From Allopusillimonas soli (GTDB taxonomy: Bacteria > Pseudomonadota > Gammaproteobacteria > Burkholderiales > Burkholderiaceae_B), in NCBI RefSeq assembly GCF_004153445.1, contig NZ_SDQC01000005.1, positions 265,124 through 329,123 on the forward strand: a stretch of 64,000 nucleotides of DNA. Direction: 5' to 3'. Numbering within the stretch: the first letter of the stretch is position 1; the number at the start of each line of letters is the position of its first letter. Both the position numbers and the translations under genes were made by a program. Below the pieces are notes generated by a model. That model was not told where the DNA came from, searched no databases, and saw nothing but the letters and a program-made list of their open reading frames with translations. Shown one piece after another: positions 56,523 through 64,000 of this stretch.

Positions 56523-57522
56523 TGTGGCTCAGTGCGTTGGAGAGCAGGCGGGATGTAATGTCGACTATGGGAATGACCCGCTCATAGGCCATGCGCGAGG
56601 GCCCTATGACGCCGAGCGTGCCAACGACCTTGCCATCGACGCCGTAAGGCGCTGTAATGACCGAGATATCATCGAGCGGCACCAGGCGCGAATCGCCCCC
56701 GATGTAGATCTGCACACCCTGGGCGCGGCTGGACACATCGAGCAGTTGAAGGAGTTCGGTCTTCTTCTCGAACAGCGAGAACATGCCTCGCAGGCGGTCC
56801 ATGTCGGATGCAATCTCGGAAATGTCGAGCAGCTTGCTTTCCCCGGATATGACCAGGTCATCGTCGGACTCGCCCATGGCCGTGCCAGCCTCGACCGCCG
56901 CCTGCATGAGCCTCGAAATATCCGCCTGCAGGGATGACAGCTCTTCGGTGATGGCCATGCGCACCTCGTCGAAGGACTTGCCTGCGAAATGCTGGTTGAA
57001 GAAATTACTGGCCTCCAGCAGCTCCTGTTCGCTGTAGTCGCGATGCACAAACAGGATGCGGTTCTGCACGTCTCCATCGGGTGTCACAATGATGAGCAAC
57101 ACGCGTTTGTCGGACAGCCGGATAAACTCCATGTGGCGAAACACCTGGGCCCTTTTGGGGGCCAGCACCACGCCCGCGAACTGCGACAGGTTCGAGAGCA
57201 GTGCGGCCGCCGCCGTTACGGCGCGGCTGGGCTCGGCGGCGGGAAGCATTTCCCGTATCTGGCTGGGCGGCAGGACCTCGAAGCGCTGCACCGCAAGAAG
57301 TCGGTCTACGAACACCCTGTACCCCTTTGGGGTGGGAACTCTGCCTGCGGATGTATGCGGACTATGGATGAGGCCCAGGTCTTCCAGATCGGCCATGACG
57401 TTGCGTATGGTGGCCGGCGAAAGATCGAACATCTTGGACAGCGTGCGCGAGCCCACGGGCTGTCCTTCCGCAATGTAACGTTCTATGAGCGCCCTGAGGA
57501 GCGCATTGGCTCTATCATCCAT
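56515..57522 (-). CDS. hrcA: Heat-inducible transcription repressor HrcA
   Basis: 335 residues. Repressor of chaperone genes that normally binds the CIRCE element. Seen: the N-terminal winged helix ([22 protein letters not shown], then [41 protein letters not shown]), and the conserved [19 protein letters not shown] and [20 protein letters not shown] in the C-terminal half. No CIRCE element is visible in the window. Confidence 0.95.
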   Translation of the reverse strand: MDDRANALLRALIERYIAEGQPVGSRTLSKMFDLSPATIRNVMADLEDLGLIHSPHTSAGRVPTPKGYRVFVDRLLAVQRFEVLPPSQIREMLPAAEPSRAVTAAAALLSNLSQFAGVVLAPKRAQVFRHMEFIRLSDKRVLLIIVTPDGDVQNRILFVHRDYSEQELLEASNFFNQHFAGKSFDEVRMAITEELSSLQADISRLMQAAVEAGTAMGESDDDLVISGESKLLDISEIASDMDRLRGMFSLFEKKTELLQLLDVSSRAQGVQIYIGGDSRLVPLDDISVITAPYGVDGKVVGTLGVIGPSRMAYERVIPIVDITSRLLSNALSHNA

Positions 57523-57568
57523 GTGACTATTTTATTCAATATTGCCGGAACGGGCTGCATTTGGCCCT

Positions 57569-57595
57569 CTGACAGAGGGCAATGGACTCTATAAT
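57569..57595 (+). promoter_or_regulatory. Putative sigma-70 promoter of nadK
   Basis: CTGACA (57,569-57,574), a 15-base spacer, and TATAAT (57,590-57,595), 43 bases before the nadK ATG. The short spacer lowers confidence. A GCCCTCTGACAGAGGGC hairpin overlaps it. Confidence 0.45.
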
Positions 57596-57637
57596 CAACG
57601 CAGGCCTTACTTCCTCACACATTCAGGTACAGGGTTC

Positions 57638-58537
57638 ATGCACTTCAAAACCGTTGCAATTGTAGGACGGCATCAGGATACAGGACTGGACGCCCCCTTG
57701 CTCGAGCTGGCAGCCACCTTACACGCGCTGGGCTGCGAGGTGCTCATCGAGGCCGACACAGCCCGCAATACCGGCGTAGGGCAGCTGCCGGTGGCAAGCT
57801 ACGACGATATCGGCAAGCAGGCCGACCTGGCAGTCATCATGGGCGGCGATGGCACCATGCTGGGAGCAGCCCGCAGGCTGGCCCACAGCGGTGTGCCGCT
57901 GATCGGCATCAACCACGGCCGCCTGGGCTTCATCACCGACATCCCCCTGTCCAGCGCCCACGATGCGCTTTCCAGCGTCATCCAGGGAAATTACGAGTCC
58001 GAGGAGCGCACGCTTCTCGAGGGACGGGTTACGCGCGCCGGCGAAACGCTGTTTTCCGGGCAGGCCCTCAACGACGTCGTACTGAATCGAGCCGGGCGCG
58101 GGGGCATGATAGAAGTGCGGGTCGAGCTGGACGGCACTTTCATGTACAGCCAGCGGGCCGACGGCCTGATCGTCGCCACGCCGACCGGCTCCACCGCCTA
58201 TTCGCTGTCGGCAAGCGGCCCCATCGTCCATCCCCGCCTGAATGCCATCCTGCTGGTGCCCGTGGCACCCCAGACCCTCTCCAACCGGCCCATCGTGCTG
58301 CCGGACACTGGCACCCTGAGCCTCACCATCACGGCGCTCGGACGGGTCGAATCAGGCGCAAGCGTGCACTTCGACATGCAGACATGGTCCGATTGCCAGC
58401 CAGGCGATCGCATCGACGTGCGGCGAGCCGCGCATCGCGTCCGCTTCCTCCATCCAGAGGGCTACAGCTTCTTTTCCACGCTTCGGCGCAAACTATATTG
58501 GAACCATATGCCCCAACCCACGGACGAGGCCGAGTGA
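57638..58537 (+). CDS. nadK: NAD kinase
   Basis: 299 residues. Makes NADP+ from NAD+ and ATP. Seen: VAIVGRHQDTG at the start, the invariant GGDGT at residues 69-73, GINHGRLGFITDI, and ATPTGSTAYSLSASGPIVHP, all NadK hallmarks. AGGG lies just before the ATG at 57638. It is divergent from hrcA; recN starts three bases after its stop. Confidence 0.96.
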   Translation: MHFKTVAIVGRHQDTGLDAPLLELAATLHALGCEVLIEADTARNTGVGQLPVASYDDIGKQADLAVIMGGDGTMLGAARRLAHSGVPLIGINHGRLGFITDIPLSSAHDALSSVIQGNYESEERTLLEGRVTRAGETLFSGQALNDVVLNRAGRGGMIEVRVELDGTFMYSQRADGLIVATPTGSTAYSLSASGPIVHPRLNAILLVPVAPQTLSNRPIVLPDTGTLSLTITALGRVESGASVHFDMQTWSDCQPGDRIDVRRAAHRVRFLHPEGYSFFSTLRRKLYWNHMPQPTDEAE

Positions 58538-58540
58538 TTC

Positions 58541-60184
58541 ATGCTGCGCACCCTGCATATCCGCGACTTTGTTATTGTCGACGAAGCCCAGCTGCATTTT
58601 GATGCGGGTTTCACGGTATTTTCGGGCGAAACCGGGGCAGGCAAGTCTATCCTCGTGGATGCGCTCTCGCTGGCACTGGGCGCGCGCGGCGACGTCATGG
58701 TCCTGAGGGAAGGCGCCAGCCGCGCCGACATCACCGCGGTCTTCGAGCCTCCGCTTGCGCTGCACGATTGGTTGCGGGAGCACGAACTGGATCCCGACGA
58801 TGCCCTGGTCCTGCGCCGGGTCATCGATAACCAGGGACGCAGCCGCGCATTCATCAACGGCCTGCCCGTGGCGCTGACCCAATTGCGGGAATTAGGCGCA
58901 TTCCTGGTCGATATACATGGCCAGCATGCCCACCAAAGCCTGCTCAAGGCATCCAGCCAGCGCGAACTGCTCGACGCGCACGGCGGTCACGCGAATCTGG
59001 CAAGAGATGTGCAGCAGGCCTGGCATGCGTGGCAGCAGGCGCAGAAATCGCTGGAAGATGCCCGCCGCAATGCCGCTGCACTGCAGGAGGAGCGTGAAAG
59101 GCTGGCTTGGCGGCTCGAAGAACTCGACCGCCTGGCCCTGGGTGATGGCGAATGGGACACCATCAGCGCCGAACACAGCCGGCTGGCGCACGCCCAGGCA
59201 CTGCTCGAAGGGGCGGGCGCCGCATTATCCACGCTCGACGATGAAAACGGCTCGGCGCGCCAGGCGCTTGGGGCAGCCGCCCAGCACATACGCCATCTGC
59301 TCAAGCATGATCCGCAACTGCAAGGCATCCACGACGCCATCGAATCCGCGCTGATCTCCACCGGCGAGGCGGTTTCTGACCTGAACAGCTACCTGGGCCG
59401 ACTCGATCTCGACCCCGAGCGCCTGGCACAAGCCGAGCAGCGCATGGCAGCCATTTTTGATATCGCACGCAAATTCCATAGCGAGCCCGCCGAGCTTCCG
59501 GCCCTGCGCCTGCAACTGGCCGAAACGCTACAGGCCAGCCAGCAAGCCGCCGACCTTGAGGCGCTGCAGGCCAGCAGCGACGCCGCAGCTGCTCAATATG
59601 AAACGCTAGCAGGCATGCTGGGCAAGGCAAGGCGCAAGACTGGCAAGACGTTGGCACGCCGCGTGACGGAAGCCATGCAGACGCTTGCCATGCAGGGTGG
59701 CCGCTTCGACGTTGCCTTGCAACCGTGCCCCGCAGGCCCCCATGGCACCGAATCGGTGGCGTTTCTGGTGGCGGGGCATGCGGGTACCACGGCCCGTCCG
59801 CTGGCGAAGGTAGCCTCGGGCGGCGAGCTGGCACGCATCGCATTGGCGCTGTCGGTCATTGCCAGCCAAGCCGCGCGCGTCCCTACCCTGATTTTTGACG
59901 AAGTCGACACTGGCATAGGCGGCGCCGTCGCCGATGTCGTGGGCGGATTACTACGCCAGCTCGGCCAGAGGCACCAGGTATTATGCGTGACGCATCTTCC
60001 GCAGGTTGCCGCGCGCGGCATGCATCACTATGAAGTCAGCAAGACGACTTCCGGAGCGGGCACGGTGTCGAACATCGTGAGCCTGGACGATGCGGGTCGC
60101 GTAAATGAGGTGGCCCGGATGCTGGGCGGGCTGAAAATCACCGACACAACACGCAAGCACGCCAGAGAGATGCTGGCGAACTGA
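58541..60184 (+). CDS. recN: DNA repair protein RecN
   Basis: 547 residues, the normal length. An SMC-like ATPase used in double-strand break repair. Seen: Walker A GETGAGKS near residue 28, an Ala/Glu/Gln-rich coiled coil through the middle, the signature LAKVASGGELARIALAL, and Walker B TLIFDEVDTGIGG followed by QVLCVTHLPQVAARG. Together with nadK it forms the conserved nadK-recN pair. Convergent with fur. Confidence 0.96.
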   Translation: MLRTLHIRDFVIVDEAQLHFDAGFTVFSGETGAGKSILVDALSLALGARGDVMVLREGASRADITAVFEPPLALHDWLREHELDPDDALVLRRVIDNQGRSRAFINGLPVALTQLRELGAFLVDIHGQHAHQSLLKASSQRELLDAHGGHANLARDVQQAWHAWQQAQKSLEDARRNAAALQEERERLAWRLEELDRLALGDGEWDTISAEHSRLAHAQALLEGAGAALSTLDDENGSARQALGAAAQHIRHLLKHDPQLQGIHDAIESALISTGEAVSDLNSYLGRLDLDPERLAQAEQRMAAIFDIARKFHSEPAELPALRLQLAETLQASQQAADLEALQASSDAAAAQYETLAGMLGKARRKTGKTLARRVTEAMQTLAMQGGRFDVALQPCPAGPHGTESVAFLVAGHAGTTARPLAKVASGGELARIALALSVIASQAARVPTLIFDEVDTGIGGAVADVVGGLLRQLGQRHQVLCVTHLPQVAARGMHHYEVSKTTSGAGTVSNIVSLDDAGRVNEVARMLGGLKITDTTRKHAREMLAN

Positions 60185-60253
60185 ATGCAGCCAGCCCTCG
60201 CTGCGGGTTGCCCGCGGCAAGGGTCAAGACGGAGCCTGACAAACGACGCGTCC

Positions 60254-60694
60254 TCAGGCCGCGCTTTTCGTTTGGGTTCGTGCCGTCTGGCAATCAGGGC
60301 AGATACCGTACAGTAGCATCGTGTGGCTTTCGAGGATGAAATCTTTTTCCTTGGCTACCTTGTGCTGCCGCTTTTCGATCTCGGGATCGGTAAACTCGAC
60401 CACCTTGCCGCAATTGGTGCAGATAAGATGGTCGTGGTGATCGCCGTCGTTCAGTTCGAATACCGCCTTGCCGCCATCGAACTGACTGCGCACCAGAATG
60501 CCAGCCTGTTCGAACTGCGTAAGGACGCGATATACCGTTGCCAGGCCGATGTCCACATCTTCGGCGATAAGCGTGCGGTAGACATCTTCCGCACTCTGGT
60601 GACGCTGGTCTGCCCGTCGAAAGATGTCGAGAATCTTCAGGCGCGGAAACGTCGCCTTCAGCCCCATGTTCTTCAATTCGCTTTGGTCGTTCAT
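60254..60694 (-). CDS. fur: Ferric uptake regulator Fur
   Basis: 146 residues. Seen: an N-terminal winged helix ([33 protein letters not shown]), the metal-binding block [20 protein letters not shown] near residues 85-105, and a C-terminal CPDC in [13 protein letters not shown]. It represses iron genes when loaded with iron; a matching box is seen upstream of the DUF2325 gene. The start [11 protein letters not shown] gives the family N-terminus; the longer frame adds 13 unconserved residues. Divergent from bamE across about 140 bases. Confidence 0.95.
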   Translation of the reverse strand: MNDQSELKNMGLKATFPRLKILDIFRRADQRHQSAEDVYRTLIAEDVDIGLATVYRVLTQFEQAGILVRSQFDGGKAVFELNDGDHHDHLICTNCGKVVEFTDPEIEKRQHKVAKEKDFILESHTMLLYGICPDCQTARTQTKSAA

Positions 60695-60835
60695 AGATAA
60701 AATGTCTCGGACGGGTGGATAACTTCCGGGCAAAGCACGAGCGTTTGGACGCCCGGAGCCGAAAGACGCTGATGCATCTATTGTTTTACCCTTTATGATA
60801 ACGGTTTTATTCGATCTGGATAACAGGGGCGCCTA

Positions 60836-61636
60836 GTGCTCAACACAGAGAAACCAATTCGCCGCGCGATACGCGCATGCTTGGCGGCCAGCGTGCTCGC
60901 CACGACACTTGCCGCCTGCGGGACCGCCAACTGGGGCTTTCCCTATCGCCCGGATGTGCAACAGGGCAACTGGCTCACTTCCGAGCAAGTAGCCCAGTTG
61001 CGCCAGGGCATGACCCGTGATCAGGTCCGCTTCATCCTGGGCACACCCACGCTCCAGGACATTTTCCACAGCAACCGCTGGGATTATCCCTATTACAACC
61101 AGCCCGGATACGGAAAAGAACAGTTGCGCAATTTCACCGTTTGGTTCGACGGCGACCAGCTGGTGCGCTGGTCCGGCGACGAGCAGCCCGATCGCCAACC
61201 ATTCGAAAGAACCGACACCGGCATGACGCCGCCAGACGGCGAAGAAAAGGACCGCGACACAGCCCAAACACAAGCGGAACCGGCTGCAGCAGCCGATGCT
61301 ACCGCGCAGGCCAGTCAGACGCCTGATGCCGAAAGCATGGCCATACCCGACGCTACGCCGCTTGCGCCAGCCAGCGGAGCCCTTATCGACGGATCCCAAG
61401 TCACGCTGCCCGAGAGCGCGGATGCCGCGGCAAGCGGGCAGCCCGCAGCGACAGGGGATGCGCCACCCCCCGCCCCGAGCATCCAGGAAACGGAAGCGGC
61501 CATACAGGCCGAAAAAGACAAGGCGGAAGAACGCCGCTCGGGGCCGCGCCGCCCCCTGCTCAACAACCCTGACGCGCCCCGCAATCCGCCCGGATCCTAT
61601 ATCCCGGGCCAGCGTGCAAACGAACCTCTGCGATAA
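60836..61636 (+). CDS. bamE: Outer-membrane lipoprotein BamE/OmlA with long C-terminal extension
   Basis: 266 residues from a GTG with AGGGG six bases upstream. Part of the BAM complex that inserts outer-membrane proteins. Seen: a lipobox LAAC near residues 25-28, then QVAQLRQGMTRDQVRFILGTPTLQDIFHSNRWDYPYY, the conserved SmpA/OmlA domain. After about residue 130 comes a 135-residue tail rich in Ala, Pro, Asp and Glu, absent from E. coli BamE (113 aa in total). Divergent from fur, as is usual in this family of bacteria. Confidence 0.92.
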   Translation: MLNTEKPIRRAIRACLAASVLATTLAACGTANWGFPYRPDVQQGNWLTSEQVAQLRQGMTRDQVRFILGTPTLQDIFHSNRWDYPYYNQPGYGKEQLRNFTVWFDGDQLVRWSGDEQPDRQPFERTDTGMTPPDGEEKDRDTAQTQAEPAAAADATAQASQTPDAESMAIPDATPLAPASGALIDGSQVTLPESADAAASGQPAATGDAPPPAPSIQETEAAIQAEKDKAEERRSGPRRPLLNNPDAPRNPPGSYIPGQRANEPLR

Positions 61637-61645
61637 GGAACAACA

Positions 61646-62437
61646 ATGCGTATTGCCATTTCAGGTGCTGACGGCCGCATGGGCCGCATGCTGATTGAGG
61701 CGGTGCTGAACAGCCCCGATCTCGAGCTCACCGTTGCCTTGGACCGCGCCGGTGCCCCCGGCGTAGGCCAGGATGCGGGCTCATTCCTGGGGCGCGATAC
61801 GGGTGTGCTCATTACAGACGACGTGGAGCAGCTTGCGCAGGCGGACTGCCTGATAGACTTCACACGCCCGGAAGGCACGCTCGCGCATCTGGCCGCCTGC
61901 GTGCGGCATGGCACGAAATGCGTCATCGGCACCACCGGCTTTGATGACAAAGGCAAACAAGCCATTCAGGCCGCCAGCCAGAAAATTGCCATTGTATTCG
62001 CGCCTAACATGAGCGTGGGCGTCAATGCCACGCTCAAACTTCTCGACATGGCCGCCCGGCTTCTGAACGAAGGCTACGACGTCGAGGTGTTCGAGGCGCA
62101 TCACCGCAACAAGGTCGATGCGCCGTCAGGCACCGCCCTGGCCATGGGAGACACGGTGGCGTCTGCATGGGGCAAAAAACTGGACGATATTGCGGACTGG
62201 GCCCGCCACGGCGTAACCGGCCCGCGCGAGACAGGCCGCATAGGGTTCTCGGTGGTGCGCGGCGGCGACATGGTGGGCGAACACACCGCCTATTTTTGCG
62301 GCACAGGTGAGCGCATCGAAATCACGCATCGGTCCAACAGCCGTGCAACGTATGCGCAAGGCAGCCTGCGGGCGGCCCGCTATCTAGCACGCAAAGATTT
62401 CGGGCTCTTCGACATGCAGGATGTGCTGTCCACCTGA
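61646..62437 (+). CDS. dapB: 4-hydroxy-tetrahydrodipicolinate reductase
   Basis: 263 residues. Lysine and diaminopimelate synthesis. Seen: the NAD(P)-binding [12 protein letters not shown] at the start, the catalytic signature [15 protein letters not shown] near residues 151-165, and [20 protein letters not shown]. Ten bases after bamE, same strand. Its last 58 bases overlap murB in the convergent direction. Confidence 0.97.
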   Translation: MRIAISGADGRMGRMLIEAVLNSPDLELTVALDRAGAPGVGQDAGSFLGRDTGVLITDDVEQLAQADCLIDFTRPEGTLAHLAACVRHGTKCVIGTTGFDDKGKQAIQAASQKIAIVFAPNMSVGVNATLKLLDMAARLLNEGYDVEVFEAHHRNKVDAPSGTALAMGDTVASAWGKKLDDIADWARHGVTGPRETGRIGFSVVRGGDMVGEHTAYFCGTGERIEITHRSNSRATYAQGSLRAARYLARKDFGLFDMQDVLST

Positions 62438-63588
62438 ACCGGCTCCTGCTCCAGCTCAACACCAAATCGTGCCCTGACGTCACTCTTGATGGCATGAGCA
62501 AGGCGCACAATGTCCTCCGCCTGCGCGCCGCCATGGTTGACCACGACCAGCGCCTGGCGATCATGTGTTCCCACCTGGCCCAGGCGGCGCCCCTTCCAGC
62601 CGGCCTGCTCGATGAGCCAGCCAGCCGCCAGCTTGTAATGGGATCCGCCCGGCTGGGCGTAGGAAACAAGGCCCGGATACCGTGCAAGCAGCGCATCCCG
62701 GCTGGCCGCAGTTACAACAGGGTTCTTGAAAAAACTGCCTGCGTTGCCCAGGATAGCCGGATCGGGCAACTTGCGCCGGCGTATCTCGCATACAGCTTCG
62801 TAAATGGCGCGCGGCGATACACCCGAAAATGGCGCGCCGATATTCGCACCGGGACGTTCCGCAGCCTTCCGCATGCTCTCGGCGCCAAACCCGGCAGTGC
62901 GCAGGCTGGCCAGGGCGTCGTTTCCGGCGCCAGCTCCTTCATCTGTCGCAGACGTCAGAAGCGCGCGTACGGCGGGGTGCTGCCTGAGATCAGGGTATGT
63001 AACAACCGGCTGCCATGGCCGGGGCAGCCGGAAGCGAACAGCCGCAATTAGCCAGCGGCCAGGTTCCGCATACTTGAACACGCTGTCGCGATAGGCAAAC
63101 CCGCAATCGGGGGCGGCCATCTCAATGGCCCTACCCGCCCGCAAATCCCAGGCGACGAGGCTGTGGAAGCGCTGATCCAGTTCCACACCGTAGGCGCCAA
63201 TGTTCTGTACCGGTGCCGCGCCCACAGTGCCGGGAATCAGCGCGAGGTTCTCCAGCCCAAACCATCCCTGGTCAAGGCAATGGGTGACAAAGTCATGCCA
63301 GACCTCACCCGCCTGGGCCTCGACAATCCAGGCGGTATCGGTTTCTTCCAGAAGGCGAATACCGCGCGTTTCCACCTTGATGACCAAGCCTTCCAGACGC
63401 GGCCCCAACACAACATTGCTGCCTCCACCCAACACGAACACGCATCGGTGCGCCTGCGCCAAAGCGCATAACGCGGGCAATTGATCCGGGCTGCGCAAGC
63501 GCAACAAGGTGGTCGCCAGAGACGGCAGGCCCAAGGTATTGCAAGCGGTCAAGTCCTGTTGGACGGTTTGCAGCACATTGATTTCCAT
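62380..63588 (-). CDS. murB: UDP-N-acetylenolpyruvoylglucosamine reductase with an insertion
   Basis: 402 residues (E. coli MurB 342). Peptidoglycan synthesis, FAD-containing. Seen: the FAD-binding [11 protein letters not shown] near residue 52, [30 protein letters not shown], and the catalytic block [12 protein letters not shown] near residue 284. An insert of about 40-45 residues, rich in Ala and Gly (around residues 213-255), separates the two halves, and about 17 residues beyond the normal C-terminus (after LEQEP) run into dapB. These could be real or a sign of an alternate stop. Confidence 0.93.
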   Translation of the reverse strand: MEINVLQTVQQDLTACNTLGLPSLATTLLRLRSPDQLPALCALAQAHRCVFVLGGGSNVVLGPRLEGLVIKVETRGIRLLEETDTAWIVEAQAGEVWHDFVTHCLDQGWFGLENLALIPGTVGAAPVQNIGAYGVELDQRFHSLVAWDLRAGRAIEMAAPDCGFAYRDSVFKYAEPGRWLIAAVRFRLPRPWQPVVTYPDLRQHPAVRALLTSATDEGAGAGNDALASLRTAGFGAESMRKAAERPGANIGAPFSGVSPRAIYEAVCEIRRRKLPDPAILGNAGSFFKNPVVTAASRDALLARYPGLVSYAQPGGSHYKLAAGWLIEQAGWKGRRLGQVGTHDRQALVVVNHGGAQAEDIVRLAHAIKSDVRARFGVELEQEPVQVDSTSCMSKSPKSLRAR

Positions 63589-63678
63589 GAGATGAGAGGC
63601 CGGCTGATCCGACTCGTGTGAAGCGCCTCATTGTAAACCGCGCGGTCTTCGAAGCCATGTTTTCGCGTCCGGCCAGGC

Positions 63679-63708
63679 TTGAGCGGAACAGAAAAATTCT
63701 GCTATAAT
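63679..63708 (+). promoter_or_regulatory. Sigma-70-type promoter of tRNA-Gly
   Basis: TTGAGC (63,679-63,684), 18 bases, TATAAT (63,703-63,708), 38 bases before the tRNA. A good match for a strong constitutive promoter. Confidence 0.75.
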
Positions 63709-63746
63709 TTTTTGCCTTGGCTGCTTAGCAGGTTGCCAGGCAGATT

Positions 63747-63822
63747 GCGGGAATAGCTCAGTTGGTAGAGCGCAACCTTGCCAAGGTTGAGGTCGCGAGT
63801 TCGAGACTCGTTTCCCGCTCCA
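63747..63822 (+). tRNA. tRNA-Gly(GCC)
   Basis: 76 nt with encoded CCA. Acceptor GCGGGAA/TTCCCGC, anticodon stem CAACC/GGTTG, loop TTGCCAA with anticodon GCC, T arm GCGAGTTCGAGACTCGT. No intron. Confidence 0.96.
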
Positions 63823-63879
63823 ATTTTTGATCTACAGACTTCCACTGGTGTCTGTAAGTCGTTGAAAAAAGGGCCGAAA

Positions 63880-64000
63880 TGAACTGACCCCTAGAAGTTG
63901 GACGGTTACAGATTAGGTGGCCAAGGCCTGAATACGGTATTGCACCGGACTCAGGCCTTTTAGTTTTATTTTGATGCGGTCGTGATTGTAGTAGTGAATG
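63880..64000 (-). mobile_element. IS3-family insertion sequence, one end (rest outside the window)
   Basis: The end begins with TGAACTGACCCC at 63,880, an IS3-type terminal inverted repeat, 57 bases after tRNA-Gly. The transposase reading frame enters from the right edge. Whether the copy is complete cannot be told from this window. Confidence 0.8.
63913..64000 (-). CDS. IS3-family transposase OrfB, C-terminal end (partial)
   Basis: The last 28 codons of an IS3-family integrase-type transposase, ending with a TAA at 63,915-63,913. Seen: HYYNHDRIKIKLKGLSPVQ then YRIQALAT, the characteristic C-terminus of IS150/IS3-type OrfB. The catalytic DDE core lies beyond the window. Confidence 0.88.
   Translation of the reverse strand, partial: IHYYNHDRIKIKLKGLSPVQYRIQALAT

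Noticed and set aside
54590..57640. CIRCE element for HrcA
   Set aside because: I looked upstream of grpE, dnaK and hrcA and found no TTAGCACTC/GAGTGCTAA pair.
63832..63858. ACAGAC...GTCTGT stem after tRNA-Gly as a terminator
   Set aside because: No T-run follows it; it may only be the end of the pre-tRNA transcript.

Overview
The window is a GC-rich bacterial chromosome segment, most likely from a betaproteobacterium of the order Burkholderiales, family Alcaligenaceae (relatives of Bordetella, Achromobacter, Pusillimonas). The main support is the run dnaJ-dnaK-grpE-hemH-hrcA-nadK-recN-fur-bamE-dapB-murB at 51.4-63.6 kb, an order I know from that family. Protein assignments rest on motifs and remembered family knowledge; no database search was possible.

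Layout. 1-4.3 kb: the end of a uronate dehydrogenase, a complete polar-amino-acid-type ABC importer (two permeases, ATPase, binding protein) and a FadR/GntR regulator. 4.6-5.2 kb: tRNA-Leu(UAA) and a tRNA-Ser(UGA) whose anticodon is split by a 224-nt group I intron, the most notable feature of the window. 5.2-15.4 kb: nhaA, a quinone oxidoreductase, tpiA-secG, tRNA-Leu(GAG), an EamA exporter, acs, an MFS transporter with a GlcG/HbpS-like protein, and an NlpC/P60 lipoprotein. 15.5-21.1 kb: a DUF2325 protein behind a Fur-like box, a CysB-like regulator, mmsA with an orphan binding protein, and a divergent LysR regulator.

21.2-38.3 kb is a sugar-catabolism island. On the minus strand, from 34,983 down to 21,839, lie a LacI regulator, a ribose-type sugar ABC importer, a sugar epimerase/isomerase-like protein, a Gfo/Idh/MocA dehydrogenase, a second LacI regulator, a second amino-acid-type ABC importer, a KDG kinase and a 2-ketogluconate-reductase-like enzyme. 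KDPG aldolase (eda) sits at one end and zwf-pgl-glk diverge at the other. With 6-phosphogluconate dehydratase (edd, not in the window) these would make an Entner-Doudoroff route from glucose, plus entry points for ketogluconate or KDG. Two near-perfect palindromic operators sit where LacI proteins would control both transport operons and, probably, zwf-pgl-glk.

38.5-51.2 kb: small conserved proteins (DUF1488-like, YnfA), a HAD phosphatase, an unusual Gly/Tyr then Arg/His/Gln-rich lipoprotein, a TetR/UGT-type glycosyltransferase pair around a 35-bp inverted repeat, icd, a DUF1841 protein, two c-type cytochromes divergent from a MoxR-GNAT-VWA operon, and a large M16 peptidase. 51.4-63.6 kb: the heat-shock and housekeeping block, with sigma-32-type promoters before dnaK and grpE. 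The window ends with tRNA-Gly(GCC) and the edge of an IS3-family insertion sequence cut by the window boundary. I see no prophage, CRISPR array or antiphage island.
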